A stretch of DNA of 64,000 bases from an uncultured Paracoccaceae bacterium (GTDB lineage Bacteria > Pseudomonadota > Alphaproteobacteria > Rhodobacterales > Rhodobacteraceae): contig CALSOO010000006.1 in assembly GCA_943787985.1 (NCBI GenBank), forward strand, positions 372,001-436,000. Reading direction: 5' to 3'. The notes beneath the pieces are model-generated. The model saw only the letters and a list, made by a program, of their open reading frames with translations, made no database searches and was not told the origin of the DNA. The position numbers were made by a program, and so were the translations under genes. Positions 54,604-63,552 of this stretch are shown in pieces; positions within the stretch are counted from its first letter, which is position 1; the number at the start of each line of letters is the position of its first letter.

Positions 54604-54647
54604 GTGCTGTTTTAGTTTGCCCGCATTATCGACGGTAAAACAAGCAC
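54604..54647. promoter_or_regulatory. Inverted repeat between the CdhR-like gene and the carnitine operon
   Basis: GTGCTGTTTTA (54604-54614) and TAAAACAAGCAC (54636-54647) are complementary apart from one extra base in the second arm, separated by 21 bases. Its position in the divergent promoter region suggests a binding site for the AraC-type regulator. Confidence 0.6.
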
Positions 54648-54670
54648 GCATGCCAAAAGGAATCCTGCCC

Positions 54671-55582
54671 ATGCCACTTTCGATGAACAAAGAGGTTTTT
54701 ATCACCTGCGCTGTGACCGGTTCGGGTGGCACGCAGGACCGTAGCCCGCATGTTCCACGGTCTCCTAAACAGATTGCCGAAAGCTCAATTGCAGCGGCCA
54801 AAGCAGGCGCCGCAGTGGTCCATTGCCATGTGCGCGACCCCGAAACCGGTGCTCCAAGCCGCGATTTGACCTATTACCGCGAGGTCACCGATCGCATCCG
54901 CGACGCCGATGTTGATGTTGTGCTGAACCTCACGGCGGGCATGGGCGGCGATATGGTCTTTGGTCCTTCCGATGCGCCGTTCCCATTGAACGAGGCGGGC
55001 ACCGACATGGTCGGGGCGGCGGAACGTGTGGCGCATATCGCGGAATGTTTGCCCGAGATATGCACGCTGGATTGTGGCACGATGAATTTCGCCGAAGCCG
55101 ACTATGTGATGACCAACACCCCCGGCATGCTGACATCTATGGGGCGGATGATGACGCAGCTGGGTGTGAAGCCCGAGATCGAAGCCTTTGACACAGGTCA
55201 TTTATGGTATGCAAAACAATTGGTTGCGGATGGTGTTCTGGAAAGCCCAGCTTTGGTCCAATTGTGTATGGGCGTGCCGTGGGGTGCGCCGGATGATTTG
55301 AATACGTTTATGGCGATGGTCAACAATGTCCCGCAGGACTGGACGTTTTCGGCCTTTGCGCTGGGGCGCAACCAGATGGCGTATGTCGCCGCGGCTGTTT
55401 TGGCAGGTGGCAATGTGCGTGTCGGGTTGGAAGACAATCTGTGGCTCGAGAAAGGCGTTTTGGCCGAGAACTATCAGCTTGTGGAACGCGCGCGCACGAT
55501 CATCGAGACCATGGGCGCCACCGTGATCGGCCCACAGGCGGTGCGCGAGAAATTGGGACTGCTCAAGCAGGCGCCAAAGTGA
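54671..55582 (+). CDS. BKACE-family beta-keto acid cleavage enzyme, probable dehydrocarnitine cleavage
   Basis: Zinc enzyme that condenses a beta-keto acid with acetyl-CoA. With carnitine genes around it, the likely reaction is 3-dehydrocarnitine plus acetyl-CoA to glycine-betainyl-CoA and acetoacetate. It has 303 residues. The metal-binding VVHCHVRDPETGAPSRDLTYY (HxH) and the acid-rich LNLTAGMGGDM are BKACE motifs. Of three in-frame ATGs I chose 54671 because AAAAGGAA lies about 9 bases before it. The stop overlaps the next ATG (TGATG). First gene of the operon. Confidence 0.88.
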   Translation: MPLSMNKEVFITCAVTGSGGTQDRSPHVPRSPKQIAESSIAAAKAGAAVVHCHVRDPETGAPSRDLTYYREVTDRIRDADVDVVLNLTAGMGGDMVFGPSDAPFPLNEAGTDMVGAAERVAHIAECLPEICTLDCGTMNFAEADYVMTNTPGMLTSMGRMMTQLGVKPEIEAFDTGHLWYAKQLVADGVLESPALVQLCMGVPWGAPDDLNTFMAMVNNVPQDWTFSAFALGRNQMAYVAAAVLAGGNVRVGLEDNLWLEKGVLAENYQLVERARTIIETMGATVIGPQAVREKLGLLKQAPK

Positions 55583-56064
55583 TGTGGCGTGTCTGCGTTT
55601 TTGTCCTCGCTTTGACTGCATGTGCCGCGCCGCCCTCTGTTGAGCGATTTCGCGACACTGATGTGACATTGGCAGGCTCCACCCGTTTCGAGCCGCAAGC
55701 TTTTGCTGGAAAATGGGTGGTGCGCGCGCAATTTGATGGGGCTGTTCAGCCTAAAACCGTCTCTTTTTCGTATGATGGGGCGCAGACGCGAATGCAGACA
55801 CAATCGCAGACGAAATCGCTTCAATGGCAAGGTCCGCTTGAGCGGTTCGGGCGCATGCGTCTTAAGAGCGGCGCGCAAGAGATGGATGTTGTGGTGCTTT
55901 GGGTGGACGAAGGGTTCCGTACGGCCAGCATTGGCACGCCGGATGGATCGTTTGGCTGGATTATTGATCGCGCGGCGCGCGGGGGTGCGGACCGCATCAA
56001 GGCGGCCGGTGAAATACTGGCGTTCAATGGCTACGACGTAACCCGCCTGAACGTGACGCCGTGA
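55582..56064 (+). CDS. Putative lipoprotein, lipocalin-like
   Basis: A 160-residue protein with a short lipoprotein signal: MWRVCVFVLALTACAAPP contains the lipobox LTAC, so lipidation at Cys14 is expected. The mature part begins near a GKW motif (AFAGKWVVRAQFDG), reminiscent of lipocalins, and is otherwise beta-rich. I do not know its function; a role in binding a substrate or surface ligand for the carnitine operon is only a guess from position. The ATG overlaps the BKACE stop by one base, and the next gene follows after 32 bases. Confidence 0.72.
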   Translation: MWRVCVFVLALTACAAPPSVERFRDTDVTLAGSTRFEPQAFAGKWVVRAQFDGAVQPKTVSFSYDGAQTRMQTQSQTKSLQWQGPLERFGRMRLKSGAQEMDVVVLWVDEGFRTASIGTPDGSFGWIIDRAARGGADRIKAAGEILAFNGYDVTRLNVTP

Positions 56065-56096
56065 TGGCGGGGTTTGACAAAACGAAGGAAGATAAG

Positions 56097-57572
56097 ATGA
56101 CGAATGTTGCAGCTGTCATAGGCGGTGGTGTTATTGGTGGCGGCTGGGCTGCACGGTTTTTGTTGAATGGCTGGGACGTGCGCGTCTTTGATCCTGATCC
56201 TGAAGCCGCACGCAAAATGGGCGAAGTGCTGGACAATGCCCGCCGCGCGATGCCGGGTTTGGTGGATGTGGCCTTGCCGCCGGAGGGGCAGTTGAGTTTT
56301 CATGCCACCATTGCGCAGGCCGTGACCGGCGCGCGGTGGATTCAGGAAAGTGTTCCAGAGCGTCTTGATATCAAACATAAAACACTGGCAGAGGTGCAGG
56401 CCGCATGTGGGCAGGATGCCATCATCGGCTCTTCCACGTCCGGTTTTAAACCCTCTGAATTGCAGAACGGCGCGCTGCGTCCGGAGCAGATCATGGTCTG
56501 CCATCCGTTCAACCCTGTCTACTTGATGCCTTTGATCGAGGTCGTTCCATCCCCTGTCACCAGCCCCGTCCACGTGGCCCGCGCCAAGGAGGTTTTGACC
56601 AGCCTTGGCCATTACCCGTTGCATGTGCGCAAAGAAATCGACGCCCATATTGCGGACCGTTTTTTGGAAGCCGTGTGGCGTGAAGCCTTGTGGTTGGTCA
56701 AGGACGGCGTGGCCACGACCGAAGAAATCGACAATTCCATTCGCTACGGCTTTGGCATTCGTTGGGCGCAGATGGGGTTGTTTGACACCTATCGCACGGC
56801 GGGCGGCGAGGCGGGGATGCGTCATTTCATGGCGCAATTTGGCCCTGCGTTGAAATGGCCGTGGACCAAGCTGATGGATGTGCCCGAATTTACAGACGAG
56901 TTGGTGGACTTGATCGCAGGTCAATCCGACGCGCAATCAGGTCACATGAGCATTTCCCAGATGTTGCGCACACGCGATGACAATCTGGTTGCGATGATGC
57001 GGGCGTTAAAGTCTCAGGACTGGGGCGCGGGCGCGATTATGAACGCGCATGAACGACAGGTGCGCAGTGACACTGGAATGGACATTCGCATTGAAGGTTT
57101 GCCCGATGTCAGTGCGCCTTTGCTCACGGTGCGCCGTGCGGTTCCGCTGGATTGGACCGATTACAACGGGCACATGAACGAGGCGAAATACTTGCAGGCC
57201 TTTGGCGATGCGACCGACCGTTTCATGGAGATGATCGGTTGTGATGCCGCGTATATCGCCACAGGTGGCAGTTATTTTACCGCCGAAACCCACATCCGCC
57301 ACGTGGATGAAGCGCTGGCAGGTGCCGTGATCGAGGTGCGCACGCAGGTTCTGATGGGGCAAGGCAAGAAGATGCATTTGTGGCACGAGATGTATGAAGG
57401 GGATCGTCTTTTGGCAACGGGCGAGCATTTCTTGTTGCATGTCAGTTTGCAGAGCCGCCGTCCGACCGATCCTTCGGCGGAGATTTTGGCCGCACTGGGT
57501 CGTGTTGCCGAGGCGCACGCCGCATTGCCGACCCCTGAGGGTGCGGGTCGCGCTGTGGGGCAACGCCCGTGA
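56097..57572 (+). CDS. lcdH: L-carnitine 3-dehydrogenase fused to a betainyl-CoA thioesterase
   Basis: A 491-residue fusion. Residues 1-320 are a 3-hydroxyacyl-CoA dehydrogenase-type domain: the NAD motif VAAVIGGGVIGGGWAARFLL at the N-terminus, then QESVPERLDIKHKTLAEV and CHPFNPVYLMPLIEVVP. Residues about 350-480 are a hotdog thioesterase (LDWTDYNGHMNEAKYLQAFGDATDRF, TAETHIRHVDEAL). LcdH oxidises L-carnitine to dehydrocarnitine, and the thioesterase would release glycine betaine from betainyl-CoA. The two steps flank the BKACE step. The ATG at 56097 has AAGGAAGATAAG upstream; an earlier start at 56061 overlaps the lipoprotein gene. Confidence 0.9.
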   Translation: MTNVAAVIGGGVIGGGWAARFLLNGWDVRVFDPDPEAARKMGEVLDNARRAMPGLVDVALPPEGQLSFHATIAQAVTGARWIQESVPERLDIKHKTLAEVQAACGQDAIIGSSTSGFKPSELQNGALRPEQIMVCHPFNPVYLMPLIEVVPSPVTSPVHVARAKEVLTSLGHYPLHVRKEIDAHIADRFLEAVWREALWLVKDGVATTEEIDNSIRYGFGIRWAQMGLFDTYRTAGGEAGMRHFMAQFGPALKWPWTKLMDVPEFTDELVDLIAGQSDAQSGHMSISQMLRTRDDNLVAMMRALKSQDWGAGAIMNAHERQVRSDTGMDIRIEGLPDVSAPLLTVRRAVPLDWTDYNGHMNEAKYLQAFGDATDRFMEMIGCDAAYIATGGSYFTAETHIRHVDEALAGAVIEVRTQVLMGQGKKMHLWHEMYEGDRLLATGEHFLLHVSLQSRRPTDPSAEILAALGRVAEAHAALPTPEGAGRAVGQRP

Positions 57573-58318
57573 AACGTGTTTTGATCACGGCAGGCGCCTC
57601 TGGCATCGGCTTTGCTATGGGCGAGGCCTTTGCCGCCGCAGGGTTCCGCGTGAGCATCACCGATGTGGATGAGGCGGCCTTGGATGCGGCCCCCGGCGCA
57701 TGGGATTGCCACATCGCTGACGCCGCCGATGAAGCCCAAATGGCAAAAGTGTTCAGCCAGTTGGGCGGCGGTTTGGATGTGCTGTGCGCCAATGCCGGCA
57801 TTGCAGGTCCCACCGCCTTGATCGAGGACACAGGGCTGGAGGATTGGAAGAACTGCGTCAGCGTGAACCTTGAAGGCGCGTTTGTTGCCCTCAAACACGC
57901 CGCCCCGATCATGAAAGCCGCCAAGTCGGGATCGGTTATTCTGACCTCATCGACGGCGGGTATTTACGGATATCCCAACCGCGCCCCGTATTCAGCGGCC
58001 AAATGGGGCATCATCGGTTTGATGAAGACGTTCGCGATGGAGGCGGGCCCGTATGGCGTGCGCGCCAATGCGATCTGCCCCGGTGCAGTTGAAGGGCCGC
58101 GCATGCAAGGCGTTCTGGCACGCGAGGCCGTCCAAAAAGGTATGTCGGCGCAAGAGGTTTACGATGGCTATGCGCAGGGCACCTCGATGCGGGCTTGGGT
58201 GACGGCACAAGACATTGCCAACATGGCGGTTTTCCTTGGCTCTGATGCGGCGCGGATGGTGTCGGGCCAAGTGATCGCGGTGGACGGGCACACTGAAAAC
58301 CCGGATCCAAAGGTCTAG
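57569..58318 (+). CDS. Short-chain dehydrogenase/reductase
   Basis: A 249-residue NAD(P)-dependent SDR. The cofactor motif is TAGASGIGFAMGEAFAAAG (about 7-25), with NAGIAGP in the middle, the catalytic SSTAGIYG serine and YSAAKWGIIG (YxxxK, about 144-148). The 3-hydroxybutyrate or 3-ketoacyl dehydrogenase branch is likely; 3-hydroxybutyrate oxidation would match the acetoacetate made by BKACE, but the substrate is unproven. The GTG start overlaps the lcdH stop as GTGA. Last gene of the carnitine operon; it overlaps the convergent XRE gene stop by 4 bases. Confidence 0.85.
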   Translation: MKRVLITAGASGIGFAMGEAFAAAGFRVSITDVDEAALDAAPGAWDCHIADAADEAQMAKVFSQLGGGLDVLCANAGIAGPTALIEDTGLEDWKNCVSVNLEGAFVALKHAAPIMKAAKSGSVILTSSTAGIYGYPNRAPYSAAKWGIIGLMKTFAMEAGPYGVRANAICPGAVEGPRMQGVLAREAVQKGMSAQEVYDGYAQGTSMRAWVTAQDIANMAVFLGSDAARMVSGQVIAVDGHTENPDPKV

Positions 58319-59172
58319 CGGATAAGCGGCTTAAGCTTTTGCAAATGCTCGGGAATATCGCGGGCTGTGCAAAAGGCTTCACGCACCAGATCGTCGAAAT
58401 GTGTGGTCATGCTTTCGACCCGTGCCCGGTCGCGAAAGGCCATGTAGTGCCCGCCGACATAAAGAGCGGCCAGCAAGGGGCCAAAGATGGTGATCGGCGC
58501 GGAATAGAGGCGGCGGGCGTCAAACAGGTATATGCGCAGTCGCGGGTAAAGCTGCTCTGCCAAGGTAGACAACGCATCAAATTGCTCAAGGCGCACATGC
58601 GCGGGCAGCCCTTGGTAGTACCCTGTGCCTGCCGCAAAGCTTTCCAGCTCGAACAAGGGCAGCGCGATTTCGTAGTCCGACAAGGACCCTCTCATCCAAT
58701 CCAGCCTTTCGCGGGTTGCGTTTATGGCCTGCGTTGTGGTGCGCCCTAAGTGAGAGCTGTATTCCCATTCCAACATGTTTTGCGTCTTGAGCATGTCGGG
58801 CAGGGCTGCTGGAACATGGCGGATTTTGTAGCCTGCGGCTTCTTTGTGCCATCCGAAAATTTGTTCATCTATCAATGCGCGCGGCGCCGGTGTCAGCGAC
58901 AGGGCGTTGGCGGCAAGGGTTTCGGCGCTTTCGGGGTGATCTGACAGGCCGAGCAACCAATCGGTTGAAACCCCCAAATGCGCGGCTGCCGCGCCGATGA
59001 TATGGGCGCTGGGCAGGCGCGGCCCGGGGGCCGTCAACACTTGAGAAATTGTGGACCGATCCGCCCCGACCGCGCGCGCCAAGGCGCTTTGGTTCGAATT
59101 TGCCTGTGCCATTGCCGTCCCCAAACGGGTGCGGAATTGATCGGCACGTTGATTTTTGCTCAATTTATCCAT
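58315..59172 (-). CDS. XRE-family transcriptional regulator
   Basis: A 285-residue regulator with an N-terminal Cro/CI-type helix-turn-helix (QSALARAVGADRSTISQVLTAPGPRLPSAHIIGAAAAHLGVSTDWLLGL, about 27-75) and a 200-residue C-terminal ligand-binding region (SSHLGRTTTQAINATRERLDWMRGS) I cannot assign. The ATG at 59172 is preferred to an upstream TTG at 59184. The promoter region holds two copies of ACAATTT about 20 bases apart. It is convergent with the carnitine operon, so a role there is possible but not supported by any site I can see. Confidence 0.82.
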   Translation of the reverse strand: MDKLSKNQRADQFRTRLGTAMAQANSNQSALARAVGADRSTISQVLTAPGPRLPSAHIIGAAAAHLGVSTDWLLGLSDHPESAETLAANALSLTPAPRALIDEQIFGWHKEAAGYKIRHVPAALPDMLKTQNMLEWEYSSHLGRTTTQAINATRERLDWMRGSLSDYEIALPLFELESFAAGTGYYQGLPAHVRLEQFDALSTLAEQLYPRLRIYLFDARRLYSAPITIFGPLLAALYVGGHYMAFRDRARVESMTTHFDDLVREAFCTARDIPEHLQKLKPLIR

Positions 59173-59270
59173 CAGCGGTGACAAATATCACAATTTGGTG
59201 GAAATGGTAACAATTTACAGAATGTTCAGAGGATCGTGGTGTTGGTAGGGCACCTTAAAAAGAAGTCCAA

Positions 59271-60197
59271 ATGCACTCTGAAGCCCATGCCGTTTCTGAA
59301 CGCCAAGTCCCATCCATTGAATGGGTTACGTTTACCCTGATCGTGATCTGCTACGCATTGTTTGGCGTGGCCGTGTTTTGGGTGCCCCACTTCAGCGTTT
59401 TGGCGAGTGCTGTGGTGCTGATCGTGGTGCTGGTTTTGCACTCGTCGCTCAGCCATGAGGTGCTACACGGGCATCCGTTTGCCTCCAAACGGCTGAGCGA
59501 AAGCTTGGTGATCGTGTCCATCGGGCTGTTTATTCCCTATATCAGGTTTCGCGATACCCACTTGGCCCACCATATGGATGCGAAATTGACGGATCCCTAT
59601 GAAGATCCCGAAAGCAACTATTTGGACCCAGCCGTGTGGGCGCAATTACCTGCCTTTCAAAAACGGATTTTGCGGGCCAACAACACATTGCTGGGGCGAA
59701 TGGTTCTGGGGCCGTTGGTGTCGCAATGGGCATTCATGTCCGACGATTTTCGCGCAATTCGCCGTGGTTCGCAGGATATCGTGTGGGCGTGGGCCTATCA
59801 TATTCCCGGTGTTATCGTGGTTTTGGTGGGGGTGGCTATGTCGCCCTTGCCAGTCTGGATTTATGTAATGTGTGCCTATGTCGCCCTCTCTATTCTCAAG
59901 ATACGCACCTTTCTGGAGCATCAGGCGCATGCGCGTGCGTCGGGGCGCAGTGTGATTATCGAGGACAGAGGAATTCTGGCATTTCTGTTCCTGAACAATA
60001 ACTTACACGTGGTGCATCACATGCATCCCACCGTGCCGTGGAACAAGCTGCCCGCGATCTACTGGGGCAACAAATCGCGGTATGTCACACGCAATGGAGG
60101 CTATGTGTACGCCTCTTACGGCACGGTTTTCCGGCAGTATTTCTGGCGGGCAAAAGACCCAGTGGCGCATCCGCTCTGGCCAATGAAGGGGGATTGA
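59271..60197 (+). CDS. Fatty acid desaturase-type membrane oxygenase
   Basis: A 308-residue protein with several membrane segments and the three histidine boxes that hold the di-iron site: HEVLHGH (residues 62-68), HLAHH (near 98-102) and HVVHH (near 248). The box pattern fits the bacterial fatty acid desaturase/beta-carotene hydroxylase superfamily. Whether the substrate is a fatty acid, a carotenoid or another lipid cannot be settled. The ATG at 59271 follows AAAAGAAG. It is divergent from the XRE gene and precedes an EamA transporter on the same strand by 14 bases. Confidence 0.85.
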   Translation: MHSEAHAVSERQVPSIEWVTFTLIVICYALFGVAVFWVPHFSVLASAVVLIVVLVLHSSLSHEVLHGHPFASKRLSESLVIVSIGLFIPYIRFRDTHLAHHMDAKLTDPYEDPESNYLDPAVWAQLPAFQKRILRANNTLLGRMVLGPLVSQWAFMSDDFRAIRRGSQDIVWAWAYHIPGVIVVLVGVAMSPLPVWIYVMCAYVALSILKIRTFLEHQAHARASGRSVIIEDRGILAFLFLNNNLHVVHHMHPTVPWNKLPAIYWGNKSRYVTRNGGYVYASYGTVFRQYFWRAKDPVAHPLWPMKGD

Positions 60198-60211
60198 CGC
60201 AAGAGTTGGGC

Positions 60212-61114
60212 ATGGACCTTTGGATATATGTCACTCTGGCGGCTGCGGCGTTTCAAACCCTGCGGTTCATGCTCCAAAAACAGATGTCGTTGGGCACTTT
60301 GTCTGCGGCGGGTGCCACTTTTGCGCGTTTTTTTTATTCTGCCCCTTTGATCGCGGTGCTTTTGCTCGGCTACCTCAACCTGACAGCCCAAAGCCTGCCT
60401 GCCTTGAGTTTGGCGTTTTGGGTCTACGGCGCGGTTGGCGGGTTGACCCAAATCCTCGCGACGGTGTGTGTGGTTTTGCTGTTCAAGCAACGCAACTTTG
60501 CCGTGGGGATTACGTTCAAGAAAAGTGAAGTGATCCTGATCGTGGTGGTCAGCACCATTGTGTTGGGAGAATCCGTATCCTGGTTGGGCTTGGGGGCTAT
60601 TTTGCTCGGGGTTGCCGGGCTATTTTTATTGTCGTCCGCGCCCAAAGAACACCCGTTTCGTTTGCGTGATCTTGCCAACAAGGCGGCGGGTTTGGGTCTT
60701 GGCTCCGGCTTGTTGTTCGCGGTGTCCGGGGTGTGTTATCGCGGTGCGTCCTTGGAGTTGCCGCTGGAGGATCCGCTGGCGCGCGCGGCCATAACGCTGT
60801 CTGCAGTCACGGCAATGCAACTTTTGGCTATGGCCCTGTGGTTGCGGTTGCGCGAGCAAGGTGAGATCACAGCCGTGTGGCAAGCCCGCCGCGTCGCAGG
60901 GTGGATCGGGATATTCTCGATGGCGGGGTCATTTTGCTGGTTCACGGCGTTCACCTTGCAAAATGCGGCATATGTCAAAGCCCTTGGGCAGGTGGAATTG
61001 ATTCTGAGCCTGATGGTGACTGTGATCTTTTTCAAAGAAAAAATCACCCGCCGCGAGATATTGGGTATCGGGGTGTTGGCGGCATCGGTATTGCTGCTTG
61101 TAAGTGCGATTTAG
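60212..61114 (+). CDS. EamA/DMT-family transporter
   Basis: A 300-residue inner-membrane protein with about ten hydrophobic segments and two EamA repeats (MDLWIYVTLAAAAFQTLRF opens the first, KAAGLGLGSGLLFAVSGVCYRGASLE the second). The short gap after the desaturase gene suggests co-transcription. The exported solute is unknown. An in-frame open stretch reaches back to 60038 but overlaps the desaturase gene. It ends with a 4-base overlap at the convergent Nudix stop. Confidence 0.85.
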   Translation: MDLWIYVTLAAAAFQTLRFMLQKQMSLGTLSAAGATFARFFYSAPLIAVLLLGYLNLTAQSLPALSLAFWVYGAVGGLTQILATVCVVLLFKQRNFAVGITFKKSEVILIVVVSTIVLGESVSWLGLGAILLGVAGLFLLSSAPKEHPFRLRDLANKAAGLGLGSGLLFAVSGVCYRGASLELPLEDPLARAAITLSAVTAMQLLAMALWLRLREQGEITAVWQARRVAGWIGIFSMAGSFCWFTAFTLQNAAYVKALGQVELILSLMVTVIFFKEKITRREILGIGVLAASVLLLVSAI

Positions 61115-61806
61115 CGGTCTTGTTCTGTTCCGTAGAGACGCTGGAACAGGCTGGCTTCTTGAGTGTTGTTGAAAAACGGAACACTTTCGGGTGGCTCGGG
61201 ACTCTCGACGCGGGCTTGGATTTCACTCAGAACGACTTCGGTTATAAACGGCATGTCAAAGCTGCGCGCTTGGGCAAGGGAGACCCATTGTAAATGGGAC
61301 AGCTCGTCCGAGGCGCTTGAGAAATCGTCAGGGTCGCTGGCCAGATCGTCGGCATCAATCAGAAAAAACCGTGCGTCAAAGCGACGGGGGCGTCCGGGCG
61401 GGGTGATCGCACGGAACACGAATTGCAAAGGGGCCGCATGCGGGACATGTCCTGTCTGCGCGAATGCGCTCCAATCTTGGGGCACATCACCGTCCCACGT
61501 GCCGCTTTGGCCCAAAACCTGTCCGGTTTCTTCAAACAATTCGCGAATGGCGGCGACGCTCAGGGCATGTGTCAAATCTTGTTCGCTGTCATCGAGCAAG
61601 CGCGTGGCGCATGGTTCCCCGATGGAGCTGCCAAGGGCCACGTCAGCGTCGCCTGTGTCGACGGCCCCGCCCGGAAAGACGAACTTGTTGGGCATGAACA
61701 CGGCTTTGGCGCCGCGTTGCCCCATCAGGATCCGCGGATCAGTGAGCCTGTCACGCAGCACAATCACTGTCGCGGCGTGGCGAATCTGGGTTTTGTCGAT
61801 GGTCAT
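61111..61806 (-). CDS. Nudix hydrolase
   Basis: A 231-residue diphosphatase-fold protein. The Nudix box is AAIRELFEETGQVLG, preceded by FPGGAVDTGD (glycine-rich entry). The family hydrolyses X-linked nucleoside diphosphates; this long form (231 residues) resembles NUDT19/RpsP-type alphaproteobacterial enzymes, some acting on CoA derivatives, but specificity is not readable. AAAGGCAGAGC lies before the ATG. It is 47 bases downstream of the DUF983 gene on the same strand, so they probably form an operon. Confidence 0.9.
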   Translation of the reverse strand: MTIDKTQIRHAATVIVLRDRLTDPRILMGQRGAKAVFMPNKFVFPGGAVDTGDADVALGSSIGEPCATRLLDDSEQDLTHALSVAAIRELFEETGQVLGQSGTWDGDVPQDWSAFAQTGHVPHAAPLQFVFRAITPPGRPRRFDARFFLIDADDLASDPDDFSSASDELSHLQWVSLAQARSFDMPFITEVVLSEIQARVESPEPPESVPFFNNTQEASLFQRLYGTEQDR

Positions 61807-61853
61807 GCTCTGCCTTTGCGGGTTGCACGGCCCTGCGGTGTATCAGTCCGGCA

Positions 61854-62267
61854 TTAAGGTGCGCTGTCGAAGCCACCCATACGCCGCGCCCATTGATATC
61901 CGATCAAGGCCCCTTTTAGTCTTGGCAAAAGGTAGAGCGATAGCGCGACGCAGCCAACCGCAAAGATTGTAAACAGCACCAAAGGCTCCGGCCGCCATTT
62001 GACAAAAGCGAAGTGCAAGAGTGGCGCCATCAAGTGCCCTACAATCAAAATGGTGAGGTAGGCAGGGCCGTCATCGGCTTTGTGATGGTGCAATTCCTGG
62101 CGGCAAACAGTGCACGTGTCCTCTACTGTGAGATAGCTGCGCAGCAATGCGCCGCTTCCGCATTTGGGGCATTTGCGCCGCCAACCGCGTGCGACAGCGG
62201 GCCATGCGGGTCGGTCGTGCGTGTGCTCGGGTGTGTCGGTCGTGACGTTGATTTGGGTGTCGGTCAT
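61854..62267 (-). CDS. DUF983 membrane protein
   Basis: A 137-residue protein. The N-terminal zinc-ribbon-like part has CPKCGSG and CTVCRQELHHHKADDGPAYLT (residues about 33-70), the DUF983 signature, followed by two transmembrane segments (LTILIVGHLMAPLLHFAF, LVLFTIFAVGCVALSLYLL). In many alphaproteobacteria it neighbours ctaG/cox or Nudix genes; its function is unknown. The ATG at 62267 (MTDTQINVTTD) is preferred to the long open frame up to 62567. It lies upstream of the Nudix gene. Confidence 0.85.
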   Translation of the reverse strand: MTDTQINVTTDTPEHTHDRPAWPAVARGWRRKCPKCGSGALLRSYLTVEDTCTVCRQELHHHKADDGPAYLTILIVGHLMAPLLHFAFVKWRPEPLVLFTIFAVGCVALSLYLLPRLKGALIGYQWARRMGGFDSAP

Positions 62268-62465
62268 CGGATTCGCCTTGAGTAAGGCTTTCTGTATGAA
62301 GCCTGCGCAGACGCTGTGGAATGAGGCAGGATGTCCTTGCGTCCCAATGTCGCAAAGGGGTTTCAAATTAATTTCAGAAATGTGCGACGGAAACGCCGTG
62401 CCCCCTCGTTTGTAGTTGTGACCGTCCCGAAAAGCGGATGGTGAGGCAAAAATGGAGACGACAAC

Positions 62466-62900
62466 ATGAAAAAGACTCTCGCACTTGTTTTGGTTGCATG
62501 CACAAGCATCGCAGTGGCTGCACCCGTACTGGCGGACAAGCGCCCCAAGGGGATGAGCTTTTCCCAACTTGACGCTGACGGCAACGGGGAGCTGACGCAG
62601 GACGAAATGCGCGCCCGCGGTGCCGCCCGTTTTGCAACGGTTGATGCGGATGGCGACGGGTTCCTCACGGTTGAGGAATTGGAAGCTGCGGGCAGTGAGC
62701 GTGCCAAAAAGCGTTCAGCGCGCATGATGAAGCATTTGGATGCGGATGGTGATGGCAAGATTTCTCAGGAAGAAATGCAAAACCGTGACAAAGGCGGCCG
62801 CATGTTTGGCCGCATTGATGCCGATGGCAACGGCACTGTATCCGAGGAAGAGTTCGCAGCGGCCCGTGACAAGATGAAAAAGCGTAAAAAGAAGAACTGA
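62466..62900 (+). CDS. Exported EF-hand protein
   Basis: A 144-residue protein with a signal peptide (MKKTLALVLVACTSIAVAAPVLA) and four EF-hand calcium loops: DADGNGELTQDE, DADGDGFLTVEE, DADGDGKISQEE and DADGNGTVSEEE. All keep Asp at positions 1, 3 and 5 and Glu at 12, so calcium binding in the periplasm is likely. The C-terminus is very basic (DKMKKRKKKN). GGAGACGAC precedes the ATG. It is 61 bases before an ECF sigma gene on the same strand. In Rhodobacterales such EF-hand genes recur beside ECF sigma and metal-sensor genes. Confidence 0.9.
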   Translation: MKKTLALVLVACTSIAVAAPVLADKRPKGMSFSQLDADGNGELTQDEMRARGAARFATVDADGDGFLTVEELEAAGSERAKKRSARMMKHLDADGDGKISQEEMQNRDKGGRMFGRIDADGNGTVSEEEFAAARDKMKKRKKKN

Positions 62901-62961
62901 ACCAGCCCAAAGGGTCGCCTGCTTGAAGAGTGGGCGGCCCTGCGTTAACGCTAGGACCCTT

Positions 62962-63552
62962 ATGAACATGCCTCTTGATGCAGAACCCGAATGCGAAGAC
63001 GCCGCATTGCTTGCGCGCTACGTGCAGGGCGATGCGTCTGCTGCGCGATTGCTGACGGCGCGTTTGACGCCGCGGGTTTTTGCACATGCTTTTCGTGTCC
63101 TTGGAGATGCGGCTGAAGCCGAGGATGTCTCTCAGGATGCGATGCTGCGTTTATGGCGAATCGCGCCTGAATGGCGCACTGGGGAGGCGAAAGTGAGCAC
63201 ATGGTTGTACCGTGTGACAGCCAATTTGTGCACCGACCGGTTGCGTCGCAAACGTGGCTCTGCGTTGGATGACATCGCAGAACCCGCAGATCCGACCCCG
63301 GGTGCCGAGGCCCGGCTTCAGGATCGTGCCCGCTATGATGCGCTGCAAGCGGCTTTGGCCACTTTGCCGGAACGCCAGCGACAGGCCGTCGTGTTGCGTC
63401 ACATTGAGGGATTGGCCAATCCGGAGATTGCAGTGATCCTCGAGATCACAACCGAGGCCGTTGAAAGTTTAACCGCGCGCGGCAAACGCGCATTGGCACA
63501 GGCCTTGTCGGGCGCGCGTGCACAGTTGGGGTATGAAGATGAATCGCACTGA
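62962..63552 (+). CDS. ECF-type RNA polymerase sigma factor
   Basis: A 196-residue sigma factor. Region 2 (HAFRVLGDAAEAEDVSQDAMLRLWRIAPEW, about 40-70) and region 4 (LPERQRQAVVLRHIEGLANPEIAVILEITTEAVESLTARGKRALAQAL, about 140-187) are present and no sigma-1 or sigma-3 region is seen. It belongs to a group found with EF-hand and periplasmic metal-sensor-like genes. The start at 62962 (MNMPLDAEPE) has AGGACCC before it. Its stop overlaps the next gene by 20 bases, typical for a sigma/anti-sigma pair. Confidence 0.9.
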   Translation: MNMPLDAEPECEDAALLARYVQGDASAARLLTARLTPRVFAHAFRVLGDAAEAEDVSQDAMLRLWRIAPEWRTGEAKVSTWLYRVTANLCTDRLRRKRGSALDDIAEPADPTPGAEARLQDRARYDALQAALATLPERQRQAVVLRHIEGLANPEIAVILEITTEAVESLTARGKRALAQALSGARAQLGYEDESH

